Shown one piece after another: positions 6,563 through 12,900 of a stretch of 22,042 nucleotides of DNA. Source of the stretch: a virus; IMG/VR virus record IMGVR_UViG_3300028388_004604, positions 1 through 22,042 of that record, one strand, 5' to 3'. The stretch's first letter is position 1. The number at the start of each line of letters is the position of its first letter. The translations under genes were made by a program, and so were the position numbers. The notes under the pieces are model-generated. The model was not told the DNA's origin, searched no databases, and saw nothing but the letters and a program-made list of their open reading frames with translations.

Positions 6563-7534
6563 TTAGTTGGAGCTATCACACTTTATTATACGGTTTACTG
6601 CTTTTTTAGTCAAATCATTAGTTTGAGCTAGATTAAAACGTATAAGAAATCTTCCAATTTCTTCATCTAAAGGTACGTATGTTATGTTTGCTTTTTCTAC
6701 TATGTCTTTTGCTTTTTTATCAGCCCATACACAATAGAACATTCCATCTCTTGAAACAGGAGTGTTATTAAATAAATAAGATATTCTATTCATTTCATTT
6801 CTATTATTATTTATAAGCTCTTTAGCATCTTTTGAAAAATAATACCAGTTTATAGTTTTCATTAAATCCAATACATATAGCTGACTAATAGCAGAAATTG
6901 TACAATTTTCATATAAACTATCGTAACAATATTTTTTAAAATCCTTTTCATTATTAGTAGCTATCCATCCTACTCTAGCTCCAGTTAGTCCTAAAAATTT
7001 ACTATAAGATCCACAATTAACAGTGTGATTTGGTGCTACATTATAAGAGTTTAGATAAACGTCATTATGATATACGCTGTCCCAAACTATGTCATTTGCT
7101 TCATAAGTACTAAATTTTCCAGAAGGATTAGAAGGACTATCTAATAAAACTAAGTTTTCTTTTTTGTTAAGTATGATATTACAAGTAGTTTCTAGTTTGT
7201 TAATTTGATTAAGGTTGTTTTTATATATGATGTCTGGGTAGTACGGAAAAAAATGCTCATTAGTATAGCAGTTTTCTTTCCCCTTTTTTTTCATATTCCT
7301 AAGAACAATATTTAAAGCATTAGTAGTTCCGTTAGTTATAGTAACGTATTTATAATCTATTCCTGTAGATTCTTTAAGGAACTTTTTTGTTATTTTTATC
7401 AAATCTTCATTACCATTGTCTGAAGAGTATGATAAATCTTTTATATTTATTTTAAAGTTTTTCCTGTAATGTTTTTCTAGAACTTCTCTAACGCAAAAAG
7501 GCTCTCCCCAACCTAAGTCGATTTTACTCATCAT
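6563..7534 (-). CDS. PLP-dependent class I/II aminotransferase
   Basis: A 323-residue fold-type I aminotransferase with a full active site: TNGTTNA (67-73), NPSG (136-139), Asp and Tyr in WDSVYHN (D152 binds the PLP ring nitrogen, Y155), the Schiff-base Lys in GSYSKFLGLTGARVGW (K179, with R187 for the phosphate), and the carboxylate-binding Arg in RFLIRFNLA (R299). The order and spacing resemble aspatate/histidinol-phosphate-type enzymes, but it is shorter than the usual 350-400 residues, mainly at the N-terminus. It has no signal peptide, so it is cytoplasmic. ATG 7534 overlaps the stop of the gene before it. The substrate cannot be read from sequence: amino-acid supply and nucleotide hypermodification are both possible. 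Confidence 0.88.
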   Translation of the reverse strand: MMSKIDLGWGEPFCVREVLEKHYRKNFKINIKDLSYSSDNGNEDLIKITKKFLKESTGIDYKYVTITNGTTNALNIVLRNMKKKGKENCYTNEHFFPYYPDIIYKNNLNQINKLETTCNIILNKKENLVLLDSPSNPSGKFSTYEANDIVWDSVYHNDVYLNSYNVAPNHTVNCGSYSKFLGLTGARVGWIATNNEKDFKKYCYDSLYENCTISAISQLYVLDLMKTINWYYFSKDAKELINNNRNEMNRISYLFNNTPVSRDGMFYCVWADKKAKDIVEKANITYVPLDEEIGRFLIRFNLAQTNDLTKKAVNRIIKCDSSN

Positions 7535-7820
7535 CTTCTTCTTTTTCTAAAAATTGCTCAAATACTTCGTCCACTGAGTAAACAGCTAGTGTTTGTAGCA
7601 GTTCATTTTTAGTAACTTTTTTAACTACTTTCTTAGCAACAGTTTTTGCTAGTATATCAGACTTGTCTACTGACTGGTTTTGAAAATTTCTAATAAACAT
7701 TTTTTCTAATTCTTCATTGTACTTTTCAGTAAGTTTTTCTAACTCAATTCTACCATCTCTTGAAAGAGGTACGTTTTTAGTTAATGTTTTAGTTTCTTGT
7801 CCAGTAATTACACACTTCAC
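7524..7820 (-). CDS. hypothetical protein, 98 aa, GTG start
   Basis: The start GTG 7820 has AGGAG 7 bases upstream and overlaps the protease stop as GTGA. The protein begins MKCVITGQETKTLTKNVPLSRDG, reminiscent of a degenerate zinc-ribbon knuckle with a single Cys. Long charged helices (IELEKLTEKYNEELEKMF, KTVAKKVVKKVTK) and an acidic tail follow. It is sandwiched between the ClpP-like and aminotransferase genes with overlaps on both sides. Function unknown. Confidence 0.7.
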   Translation of the reverse strand: MKCVITGQETKTLTKNVPLSRDGRIELEKLTEKYNEELEKMFIRNFQNQSVDKSDILAKTVAKKVVKKVTKNELLQTLAVYSVDEVFEQFLEKEEDDE

Positions 7821-8386
7821 TGTATTTCTCCTATGTGATCAATAAGTCCAAATTCAAAAGCTTCTTTAGCTGTTAAGTAAGTATCATATTCTAATAAGTA
7901 TTTTAATTGCTTTCTAGTAAAACGTGGCTTTTTTCCTTTTATTTTACTTAGATATATGTCTTCCATCCATTTTTCATCTTTTCTATGTTCTTCCATAGCT
8001 CTATCAGCATTTCTAGGCAAGCTTTGAGGTATGTACTCTTGTCCAGTATGTACCATTATTTTACTGTTAGGAGTCATTACTCTTTTATCAGCAGCCTGTA
8101 GTATTATAGTAGCAGAAGAAGATACTTCTCCATAGCATATAACTCTTACTACGTTTTTACAGCCTCTTATTAAGTCATAAATACCTCTAGCAACGCTTAC
8201 GCTTCCTCCATCACTCATTATCTTTATAGTGATTTCTCCATTTTTAGAATCTAAAGCATGAATGTTTTTAGCTAACATTTCAAACATATTCTCGTCTACA
8301 TCTCCTACTACCACTATAGTTTTTGTGTCTAAAAATACATTATTACTATGAAACTCGCTAATTAAGTCTTTGAAGCTGGTTGTCAT
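7817..8386 (-). CDS. cytoplasmic ClpP-like serine protease
   Basis: A 189-residue ClpP-family peptidase without a signal peptide. SDGGSVSVARGIYDLI (58-73) is the oxyanion region. The nucleophile lies in YGEVSSSATIILQA, S90 by alignment to ClpP AASMG. The His is H113 in NSKIMVHTG and the Asp is D168 in EYDTYLTAKEAFEFGLID. The S-to-H spacing of 23 is close to ClpP. The length matches mature ClpP (~190-200), so a ring-forming peptidase is plausible. It could recruit host ClpX/ClpA or act independently. ClpP-fold enzymes also serve as capsid-maturation proteases, but this one lies among DNA-metabolism genes. It is clearly different from the secreted protease at 730-1491. Confidence 0.9.
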   Translation of the reverse strand: MTTSFKDLISEFHSNNVFLDTKTIVVVGDVDENMFEMLAKNIHALDSKNGEITIKIMSDGGSVSVARGIYDLIRGCKNVVRVICYGEVSSSATIILQAADKRVMTPNSKIMVHTGQEYIPQSLPRNADRAMEEHRKDEKWMEDIYLSKIKGKKPRFTRKQLKYLLEYDTYLTAKEAFEFGLIDHIGEIQ

Positions 8387-8387
8387 A

Positions 8388-9344
8388 TTACCCTCTTCTG
8401 TTAGTGTTTCTTAGTTTTTTCTCCGCTTTTATTGATTTAGTATCTCTATACTCTTTACCACAATCCCCACATTTGTATTTTTGGTACTTGGTAGAGTTTG
8501 TATAATATATTCCATTTTTCTTAATATTTGTAGATCCGCAACTGCAGCGATCATCTTCAAAGTATATTGTAAAGTTTATAGTATCGTCCCAAGGGAGCAT
8601 GACTTCGTATAATTCTTCTAAAGAAAGTACATCATATTCGTTATATACTTTCATTTCTTCCCAAGCTTCTAAGTTTCCTCTTTGGCATTGTGTCCAAAGT
8701 TCTTGTCCTGGGAATTTACCGTGGCTTAGTTTTTTATACTTAGTACATAGTTTATCTGTTAAATAAGCCAACTTATTTGAAGTAAATCCAAAGTGCTTTT
8801 TAGCTACTAACTTGGTATCAATGTTTCTAAAACTACTAGGAGGTTGCATACCGTTTAAAATAAACCTAGCGTTTAGTTTTTTTATATCAAAAGCTTTACC
8901 ATTGTGAGTAACTACGATATCTGCTTTATCTAATAACTTCCATAAAGGTTTTAGTATTTTCTTGTCATTTTCTATATTCTTTGCATTTCTTTGATCTTCA
9001 TACATAACTTCATCTTCTCTATACCATTTAGCAGACCAACTCATTACATGCCAGTCTTTTTTAACCTGATTAAGCCCTAAGTTATTATTCCAAAGAGTCC
9101 ATACGTTTCCTAGTATTGGACTAGTTTCTATATCTAGTATTAAAATATTTGGAGCATTTTCTTTATTTTTAATTTGTAAAGAGGGGTATTTGTACCTTTC
9201 GTAAGCTTTTCTAATACTGTTAGAAGTGGTTTTAACTTTATATTTAGAGTTTATAATTTTAGATATTTCTTTATAAGTATTAGATTCATATAAATCTAAA
9301 ATATCTTTTATCATACTTTCAGTCCACTTTATTTTGTTTCTCAT
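8388..9344 (-). CDS. RNase H-fold 3'-5' exonuclease with N-terminal helical domain and zinc ribbon
   Basis: A 318-residue, three-part protein. Residues 1-55 form a helical domain resembling a Myb/HTH DNA-binding unit (WTESMIKDILDLYESNTYKE). Residues ~65-250 carry a DEDDy-type exonuclease: LDIETSP (D71, E73), THNGKAFDIKKLNARF (D153) and YNEYDVLSLEEL (D238). Residues ~265-300 form a zinc ribbon (CSC at 267-269, CGDC at 292-295), followed by a basic tail. The centre resembles the YprB/RNase_H_2 group, and the ends suggest sequence- or structure-guided DNA loading. ATG 9344 with AGGAG 5 bases upstream is better than the in-frame TTG 9347. It is separate from the polymerase, which has its own exonuclease domain. 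Confidence 0.85.
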   Translation of the reverse strand: MRNKIKWTESMIKDILDLYESNTYKEISKIINSKYKVKTTSNSIRKAYERYKYPSLQIKNKENAPNILILDIETSPILGNVWTLWNNNLGLNQVKKDWHVMSWSAKWYREDEVMYEDQRNAKNIENDKKILKPLWKLLDKADIVVTHNGKAFDIKKLNARFILNGMQPPSSFRNIDTKLVAKKHFGFTSNKLAYLTDKLCTKYKKLSHGKFPGQELWTQCQRGNLEAWEEMKVYNEYDVLSLEELYEVMLPWDDTINFTIYFEDDRCSCGSTNIKKNGIYYTNSTKYQKYKCGDCGKEYRDTKSIKAEKKLRNTNRRG

Positions 9345-9352
9345 CAAATCTC

Positions 9353-9580
9353 CTATTCATGTACTTGAAATTGAATACCAAAGCCAAGAACACTAACTCC
9401 TATATTAATATATATTTTATTAGAGTTCAATATAAAATAAGTAGGAAAAGACAATTTTCTGGATTTTATACTATCTCCATATATATTATATACAAATTTA
9501 CTATATTTTATTTCAGGCAGTAGCAAAGTTATCTTACAAAAGCTACAGTTTTTATTATACCTTTTGTTATAAAGTACCAT
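9353..9580 (-). CDS. small hypothetical protein, 75 aa
   Basis: A 75-residue Tyr/Ile/Lys-rich protein whose ATG 9580 follows the previous TAG with no gap. There is no independent Shine-Dalgarno, so translation would rely on coupling. CSFC (residues 12-15) is the only Cys pair. The C-terminal half alternates hydrophobic residues as in beta strands (KIYINIGVSVLGFGIQFQVHE). Function unknown. Confidence 0.6.
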   Translation of the reverse strand: MVLYNKRYNKNCSFCKITLLLPEIKYSKFVYNIYGDSIKSRKLSFPTYFILNSNKIYINIGVSVLGFGIQFQVHE

Positions 9581-9826
9581 CTATTGTAATTTTCTTTTCT
9601 TTTTATCTGTTTTAGGAATGTCAGCATAGAAGTCCTCTATATCAGCTTGAGCAAACTCTTCTGATATTCCAAAAGCATTTGACATTTCTTCTATAAATTC
9701 ATTAGAAGTTATTATGATGTAGTCTGGATTGTCCGAGTCATTTAAAACTACCTTTTCCATATTGGGATATAGTTCAGATATTTCCTCTAGTAACTCTAGC
9801 ACTTTTTCTAGTTTCCCATATTCCAC
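9581..9826 (-). CDS. small acidic hypothetical protein, 81 aa
   Basis: An 81-residue acidic protein starting at GTG 9826, with TAGGAGG 5 bases upstream. It is helix-rich (LEKVLELLEEISELYP, SNEFIEEMSNAFG) with a basic tail (KKKRKLQ). The acidic character could suit a DNA mimic or an adaptor, but no family is recognised. It is the last gene of the small-gene run before the exonuclease block. Confidence 0.7.
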   Translation of the reverse strand: MEYGKLEKVLELLEEISELYPNMEKVVLNDSDNPDYIIITSNEFIEEMSNAFGISEEFAQADIEDFYADIPKTDKKKRKLQ

Positions 9827-9840
9827 GATAGCCTCCTACG

Positions 9841-10050
9841 CTAATCCAATTTTCTTTTTACTAATAATAGTTCTTTTTTTACTCTAGTAATTTCTTTTTT
9901 ATAATTATTACTTTCTATTTTATAATCATCTAATTGAAGTTGTAAAAGTTTAATACTTTCTTCAAGTTGTGTTTTTTTATTTTTTAACTTTTTATTTAAC
10001 ATAATATAATAAGTTCCTAATAACATTAATAATACATTTAAAAATATCAT
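9841..10050 (-). CDS. membrane-anchored coiled-coil protein, 69 aa
   Basis: One N-terminal membrane helix (IFLNVLLMLLGTYYIML, ~2-18) is followed by a continuous charged coiled coil of ~45 residues. The plan of anchor plus coiled coil resembles phage inner-membrane spanins, although the coil orientation cannot be proven. The start ATG 10050 overlaps the stop of the preceding signal-peptide gene (ATGA). Lysis or membrane scaffolding are both possible. Confidence 0.65.
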   Translation of the reverse strand: MIFLNVLLMLLGTYYIMLNKKLKNKKTQLEESIKLLQLQLDDYKIESNNYKKEITRVKKELLLVKRKLD

Positions 10051-10391
10051 TTAGAAATCTCTTGTTGTATTTTAAAAGCGTAGCTAGTAATTACTACTCC
10101 TAGCAAAAAATATCCTACATTATATATATTATTTTTGAATTTTTCAGAAGATAGACGCTTTCTTTGTAAACTAGCGTCTTCTTTATAGTATTTTATTAAA
10201 GAGTCTTTGTGTAAACTAAGATCTTTTAGTAGTAAGTTAGATTTTTCTGCTTTTACAGCTTTTTCAGCTCTTTCTTTAGTTAACAACACTCCACTAAAGG
10301 GGGCAGGTGAGTCTTTTTCTATTAATACTGCATCTTGTGCATTACTTGTTGTTGAAATGATCAACAATATCATTATCAGAAAGTTTTTCAT
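10047..10391 (-). CDS. envelope protein with signal peptide and C-terminal membrane helix
   Basis: A 114-residue protein. Residues 1-18 are a signal peptide with a good cleavage site (MKNFLIMILLIISTTSNA / QDA). A PAPFSGVLLTKERAEKA motif at ~29-45 is a pattern I associate with small phage membrane or lysis proteins. A charged helical region follows, then a C-terminal membrane span (VGYFLLGVVITSYAF, ~92-106), which would leave the middle in the periplasm. The first 50 bases overlap the end of the 57-codon gene upstream. A spanin-like or other lysis role is inferred and untested. Confidence 0.7.
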   Translation of the reverse strand: MKNFLIMILLIISTTSNAQDAVLIEKDSPAPFSGVLLTKERAEKAVKAEKSNLLLKDLSLHKDSLIKYYKEDASLQRKRLSSEKFKNNIYNVGYFLLGVVITSYAFKIQQEISK

Positions 10392-10515
10392 TTTCTATCT
10401 CTTTTATTTTAGTTTCTGTTTGTTTTATTTTATTCTTTAAAGCAGCTTCTTGACCACTATTACTTTTTCCTATACCAAACAATTTTTTTATAAAATCTAA
10501 TATTATAGCTATCAC
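10342..10515 (-). CDS. 57-aa helical protein with amphipathic N-terminus, GTG start
   Basis: A 57-codon gene from GTG 10515, which overlaps the previous TGA as GTGA. The N-terminus is short, hydrophobic and basic (MIAIILDFIKKLFGIGKSNS). A helix and an acidic end follow (KIKEIENEKLSDNDIVDHF). Its last 50 bases lie inside the next gene in another frame, so both frames are constrained there. The family is not firmly recognised. The context of coupled membrane genes suggests a membrane-associated partner of the following protein. Confidence 0.65.
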   Translation of the reverse strand: MIAIILDFIKKLFGIGKSNSGQEAALKNKIKQTETKIKEIENEKLSDNDIVDHFNNK

Positions 10516-10976
10516 GACTCTTCACTTTCCTTTTTTTCTTCGATTTCTACAGGCTCTTTTGTATCAAAGTCTTCTACTCTGATTAAATTAGAAATTAACA
10601 CCATTGTATCATTTTCTTGATCATAAAAGATACCATTATTAAAAAACTGATCTAAATACTCTAAAGTTTGTTTATTTGTTAGTGTCTTTTTATCTAAAGC
10701 TTGTTTAAAAGCTTCTATTAACTGGTCTTTTTCTTCTAAATCTTCTTTAGCTTTGGATAAAGATTCTTCTACCTCTTTAAGTTTATTTTCTACTATCTTT
10801 AACTTGCTCTTTAGCTCTTTGTCCTGATTACTGTATTCTTCTACAAGTTCTTCTTTTTTTTCTAACAACAAACTATTGCTGTTTTCTGTATTTTTTAGTT
10901 TATTTTTTAAATAGTTAATAACATACAGTAGAGTTAATAAAGATAGTAGTAAAATTGCTATAGTTACTTTTTCCAT
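10512..10976 (-). CDS. membrane-anchored coiled-coil protein, 154 aa
   Basis: A single N-terminal membrane helix (VTIAILLLSLLTLLYVI, ~4-20) is followed by a long heptad-like coiled coil (~25-100, many Lys/Glu) and an acidic C-terminus (EEKKESEES). The start ATG 10976 has AAAGG upstream. It could be a scaffold or an i-spanin-type protein, but there is no diagnostic motif. Confidence 0.7.
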   Translation of the reverse strand: MEKVTIAILLLSLLTLLYVINYLKNKLKNTENSNSLLLEKKEELVEEYSNQDKELKSKLKIVENKLKEVEESLSKAKEDLEEKDQLIEAFKQALDKKTLTNKQTLEYLDQFFNNGIFYDQENDTMVLISNLIRVEDFDTKEPVEIEEKKESEES

Positions 10977-10979
10977 AAT

Positions 10980-11186
10980 TTACCTTTTATTTAATAAAGC
11001 TTCTATTTCTTTTCTAACTGGAGTGTTAGCTGTCATGTATTTTAAAGTACCTTTTAATAATCTTTCATAATTACTTTTTTTAACGTCCAGTTCTATTTCC
11101 AAAGACTTAATCCTAAGTAATGTATTTTTTAACATTATCATTAACATTAATATTATAACTGCTGGAATTGCTATAATTAAATCCAT
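10980..11186 (-). CDS. small membrane protein, 68 aa
   Basis: The N-terminal membrane helix MDLIIAIPAVIILMLMIML (~2-20) precedes a charged helical domain (RIKSLEIELDVKKSNYERLL). ATG 11186 has AAGG upstream. It has the same anchor-plus-helix plan as its neighbours at 10512 and 9841 and may have arisen by duplication with divergence, although no residue-level similarity is evident by eye. Function unknown. Confidence 0.65.
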   Translation of the reverse strand: MDLIIAIPAVIILMLMIMLKNTLLRIKSLEIELDVKKSNYERLLKGTLKYMTANTPVRKEIEALLNKR

Positions 11187-11187
11187 A

Positions 11188-11427
11188 TTACTTACCTTCT
11201 AATAAAGACTTTTCGTGAAACATTTTTCTAAGTTGCTTGTGTAAATGTATTATATTTAAAACTCTATTTATTTCTCTTCTAATAGCATCTACTTTTCTAG
11301 CTTCTTTCGCTTCGTTTTTTCCATACCTTTTAAATCTTCTTTTATAATGCTTAGCTCGTCTTTGTATAATTTCTAGCTGTTTTAACTCTTCTTTAGCTTG
11401 TTCGTAATTTAATAAAGCTTTATTCAT
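11188..11427 (-). CDS. highly basic helical protein, 79 aa
   Basis: A soluble 79-residue protein, almost entirely helical and very basic (RRAKHYKRRFKRYGKNEAKEARK), with no membrane segment. ATG 11427 overlaps the stop of the small membrane gene before it (ATGA), and AAAGG lies upstream. The composition suits binding to nucleic acid or to membrane phospholipid. No domain is recognised. Confidence 0.65.
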   Translation of the reverse strand: MNKALLNYEQAKEELKQLEIIQRRAKHYKRRFKRYGKNEAKEARKVDAIRREINRVLNIIHLHKQLRKMFHEKSLLEGK

Positions 11428-11588
11428 TTTTTCTTACCTTTTTCTTTTATCTGCAAATAAGCACTTCTAATAAAACAACCTAGAGCCATTCCTTGTAGAA
11501 AAACTCCATCCTGTAAATATTTTAATCCAAGACCTACATAAAGTCCAGAAAAAAGAAACAAGTACCCAAGTTTATCTTCTTTTCTCAT
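11424..11588 (-). CDS. 54-aa membrane protein
   Basis: A 54-codon gene from ATG 11588, with AAGGAG 5 bases upstream. The protein has two hydrophobic segments (LGYLFLFSGLYVGLGL and VFLQGMALGCFI) and a basic C-terminus (KEKGKKK). This is a two-span, holin-like outline, but small phage membrane proteins of many roles look alike. It overlaps the preceding gene by 17 bases and the next by 4. Confidence 0.65.
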   Translation of the reverse strand: MRKEDKLGYLFLFSGLYVGLGLKYLQDGVFLQGMALGCFIRSAYLQIKEKGKKK

Positions 11589-11760
11589 CTAAACTCCTTG
11601 CTTTTTTAATAAGATATAAGCTAGTAGAGACAAAGCTTAATATAGGAGTTGCCATAACTAGCAGAAATGCTTTTATAGTTATACCAACTGTTACTATCTC
11701 ATTAAATCCTAAAATAAATGTGTAAATTGCTAAAATAAACGATAATATATAGACTAACAA
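11572..11760 (-). CDS. 62-aa two-span membrane protein, TTG start
   Basis: The start TTG 11760 is supported by AGGAG 6 bases upstream. There are two predicted membrane helices (YILSFILAIYTFILGF and FLLVMATPILSFVSTSLYLI) with a basic, positive C-terminus (KKARSLDEKRR), giving a cytoplasmic tail by the positive-inside rule. The size and two-span topology are compatible with a class II holin. No lysin gene is seen next to it, so this is only a possibility. Confidence 0.65.
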   Translation of the reverse strand: MLVYILSFILAIYTFILGFNEIVTVGITIKAFLLVMATPILSFVSTSLYLIKKARSLDEKRR

Positions 11761-11762
11761 TT

Positions 11763-12038
11763 TTATCTCCTGTTTCTATTTTTTATAAGTTGTTTTTGGT
11801 TTTTTATTGATAATCCACCTTTAACATTTCCTACTCTTTCTTTTCTTTTAACTCCCATTAAATAATAATATAACTCATTACTATGTGTCATTATTTTTTT
11901 ACTAGCTACGGCATAATGCCCACAGTAGCTACATATTCCATTTTCTTCTGACTTAATTAGCCTATACGGTGTTCTTCCTTCTTTTACGCTCCTACTCTCT
12001 TTATTACCTTCTTTACAAGTGCAATAAAAATATACCAA
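11763..12038 (-). CDS. small zinc-finger-like protein, 91 aa, TTG start
   Basis: TTG 12038 is preferred because AAAGGAG lies 7 bases upstream; the frame stays open to 12080. The N-terminus VYFYCTCKEG and the later CSYCGH give a CxC plus CxxC set (C6, C8, C36, C39) for one zinc. The C-terminal half is strongly basic (VKRKERV, KQLIKNRNRR). A small zinc-ribbon nucleic-acid-binding protein is likely. The exact role is unknown. Confidence 0.7.
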   Translation of the reverse strand: MVYFYCTCKEGNKESRSVKEGRTPYRLIKSEENGICSYCGHYAVASKKIMTHSNELYYYLMGVKRKERVGNVKGGLSIKNQKQLIKNRNRR

Positions 12039-12040
12039 AC

Positions 12041-12208
12041 TTAAACTCCTTTTTTTGGTTTCAATAAAAATATAACACACATCGACATAACTAATAAACT
12101 ACAAATTACAATTTCTTCATCTTTTATTAAAATACCACGTAAGGTGCTGATTATAGTAATTAATAAATAAATATAAGGTTTTATTAACTTTAAGATCCCA
12201 GTCTCCAT
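12041..12208 (-). CDS. 55-aa membrane protein overlapping the upstream gene
   Basis: A 55-codon frame from ATG 12208, whose first 19 bases overlap the end of the 184-aa gene. The product has two hydrophobic segments (YIYLLITIISTL and IVICSLLVMSMCVIFLL) separated by RGILIKDEE. No Shine-Dalgarno precedes the ATG, so it would depend on ribosomes finishing the upstream gene. The end of the frame supplies the AAAGGAG for the next gene. It fits the local run of tiny membrane proteins and otherwise fills a 150-base gap. Confidence 0.5.
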   Translation of the reverse strand: METGILKLIKPYIYLLITIISTLRGILIKDEEIVICSLLVMSMCVIFLLKPKKGV

Positions 12209-12744
12209 ATAGTTTCGTTATATTGATATTTAGGAAGATTTTTATTGGAATCTGGACATAATGCATTGTCTAAAAATTGTAAACGATATTGGGGATATAA
12301 ATGAAAATTACCTTCTTCAGACTTTATTGCATGAAACATTTTCCACTCACTAGGATCTCTACTTAGGTCTTTACTACCAACATGATCTATAGTAAATAGG
12401 TATTCGCCTTTTATAGTTTCTCCAGAATCTAGTTTCAAACTACAAGGCATATATAATAAGGTTTCTAATTGTATTACTTCTATATTAGAGCTAATACTAT
12501 CCCACATTTGACAATCTATTAGTTTTCTTTCTGGTGCATCTTCTTCAAAACAAATGGCATGGGCAGGAAGTCCTGTAAACAACGCACCTGTTTCTAACAA
12601 GACTTGAAACTGCATGGCTTGGTTTTGTAAAGATCTAACTCCTATTAACCTTCCCCAAGTTTTTTTATTGTAATCAGGGTCTTTTTTATTATGCGTAAAT
12701 TTATTTCTTATAAAAACTCCGATTGGAGGTAGATTATAGTTCAT
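12190..12744 (-). CDS. conserved-looking phage hypothetical protein, 184 aa
   Basis: A 184-residue soluble protein that appears mainly beta-stranded. Distinctive segments are GRLIGVRSLQNQAMQFQVLL (31-50), TGALFTGLPAHAI (52-64), KLIDCQMWDSIS, and KGEYLFTIDHVGSKDLSRDP. I associate this pattern with a widespread phage family of unknown function. ATG 12744 overlaps the stop of the small secreted gene; AGGA is ~10 bases upstream, so the Shine-Dalgarno is mediocre. No catalytic residues can be assigned. Confidence 0.75.
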   Translation of the reverse strand: MNYNLPPIGVFIRNKFTHNKKDPDYNKKTWGRLIGVRSLQNQAMQFQVLLETGALFTGLPAHAICFEEDAPERKLIDCQMWDSISSNIEVIQLETLLYMPCSLKLDSGETIKGEYLFTIDHVGSKDLSRDPSEWKMFHAIKSEEGNFHLYPQYRLQFLDNALCPDSNKNLPKYQYNETIWRLGS

Positions 12745-12890
12745 CTTAAAAAATTCCTATTATTTTTTATAGTTTCTCTTATTACATCATGAAACGCTCT
12801 TTCGTATATTACTTCCGTATTAGTTTTAAATTTCCAATTAGAATCTTCTCCGATTGCTATTAAAGTAAATAAAGAAAGTGCTAAAAACAT
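12741..12890 (-). CDS. 49-aa protein with hydrophobic N-terminus
   Basis: A 49-codon gene directly after the DNA polymerase gene. AGGAG is 7 bases before ATG 12890, and the Shine-Dalgarno overlaps the polymerase stop. The N-terminus MFLALSLFTLIAIGEDSNW is a short hydrophobic segment, signal-like or a tiny anchor, followed by a soluble helix ending in basic residues. The stop overlaps the next start (ATGA). The family is not recognised. Confidence 0.6.
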   Translation of the reverse strand: MFLALSLFTLIAIGEDSNWKFKTNTEVIYERAFHDVIRETIKNNRNFLR

Positions 12891-12900
12891 ATTTAATCTC

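Noticed and set aside
10207-10440. Plus-strand open frame of 77 codons with a hydrophobic C-terminus
   Set aside because: It overlaps two coupled minus-strand genes. Its hydrophobicity reflects antisense of Lys-rich codons, and no start context is present.
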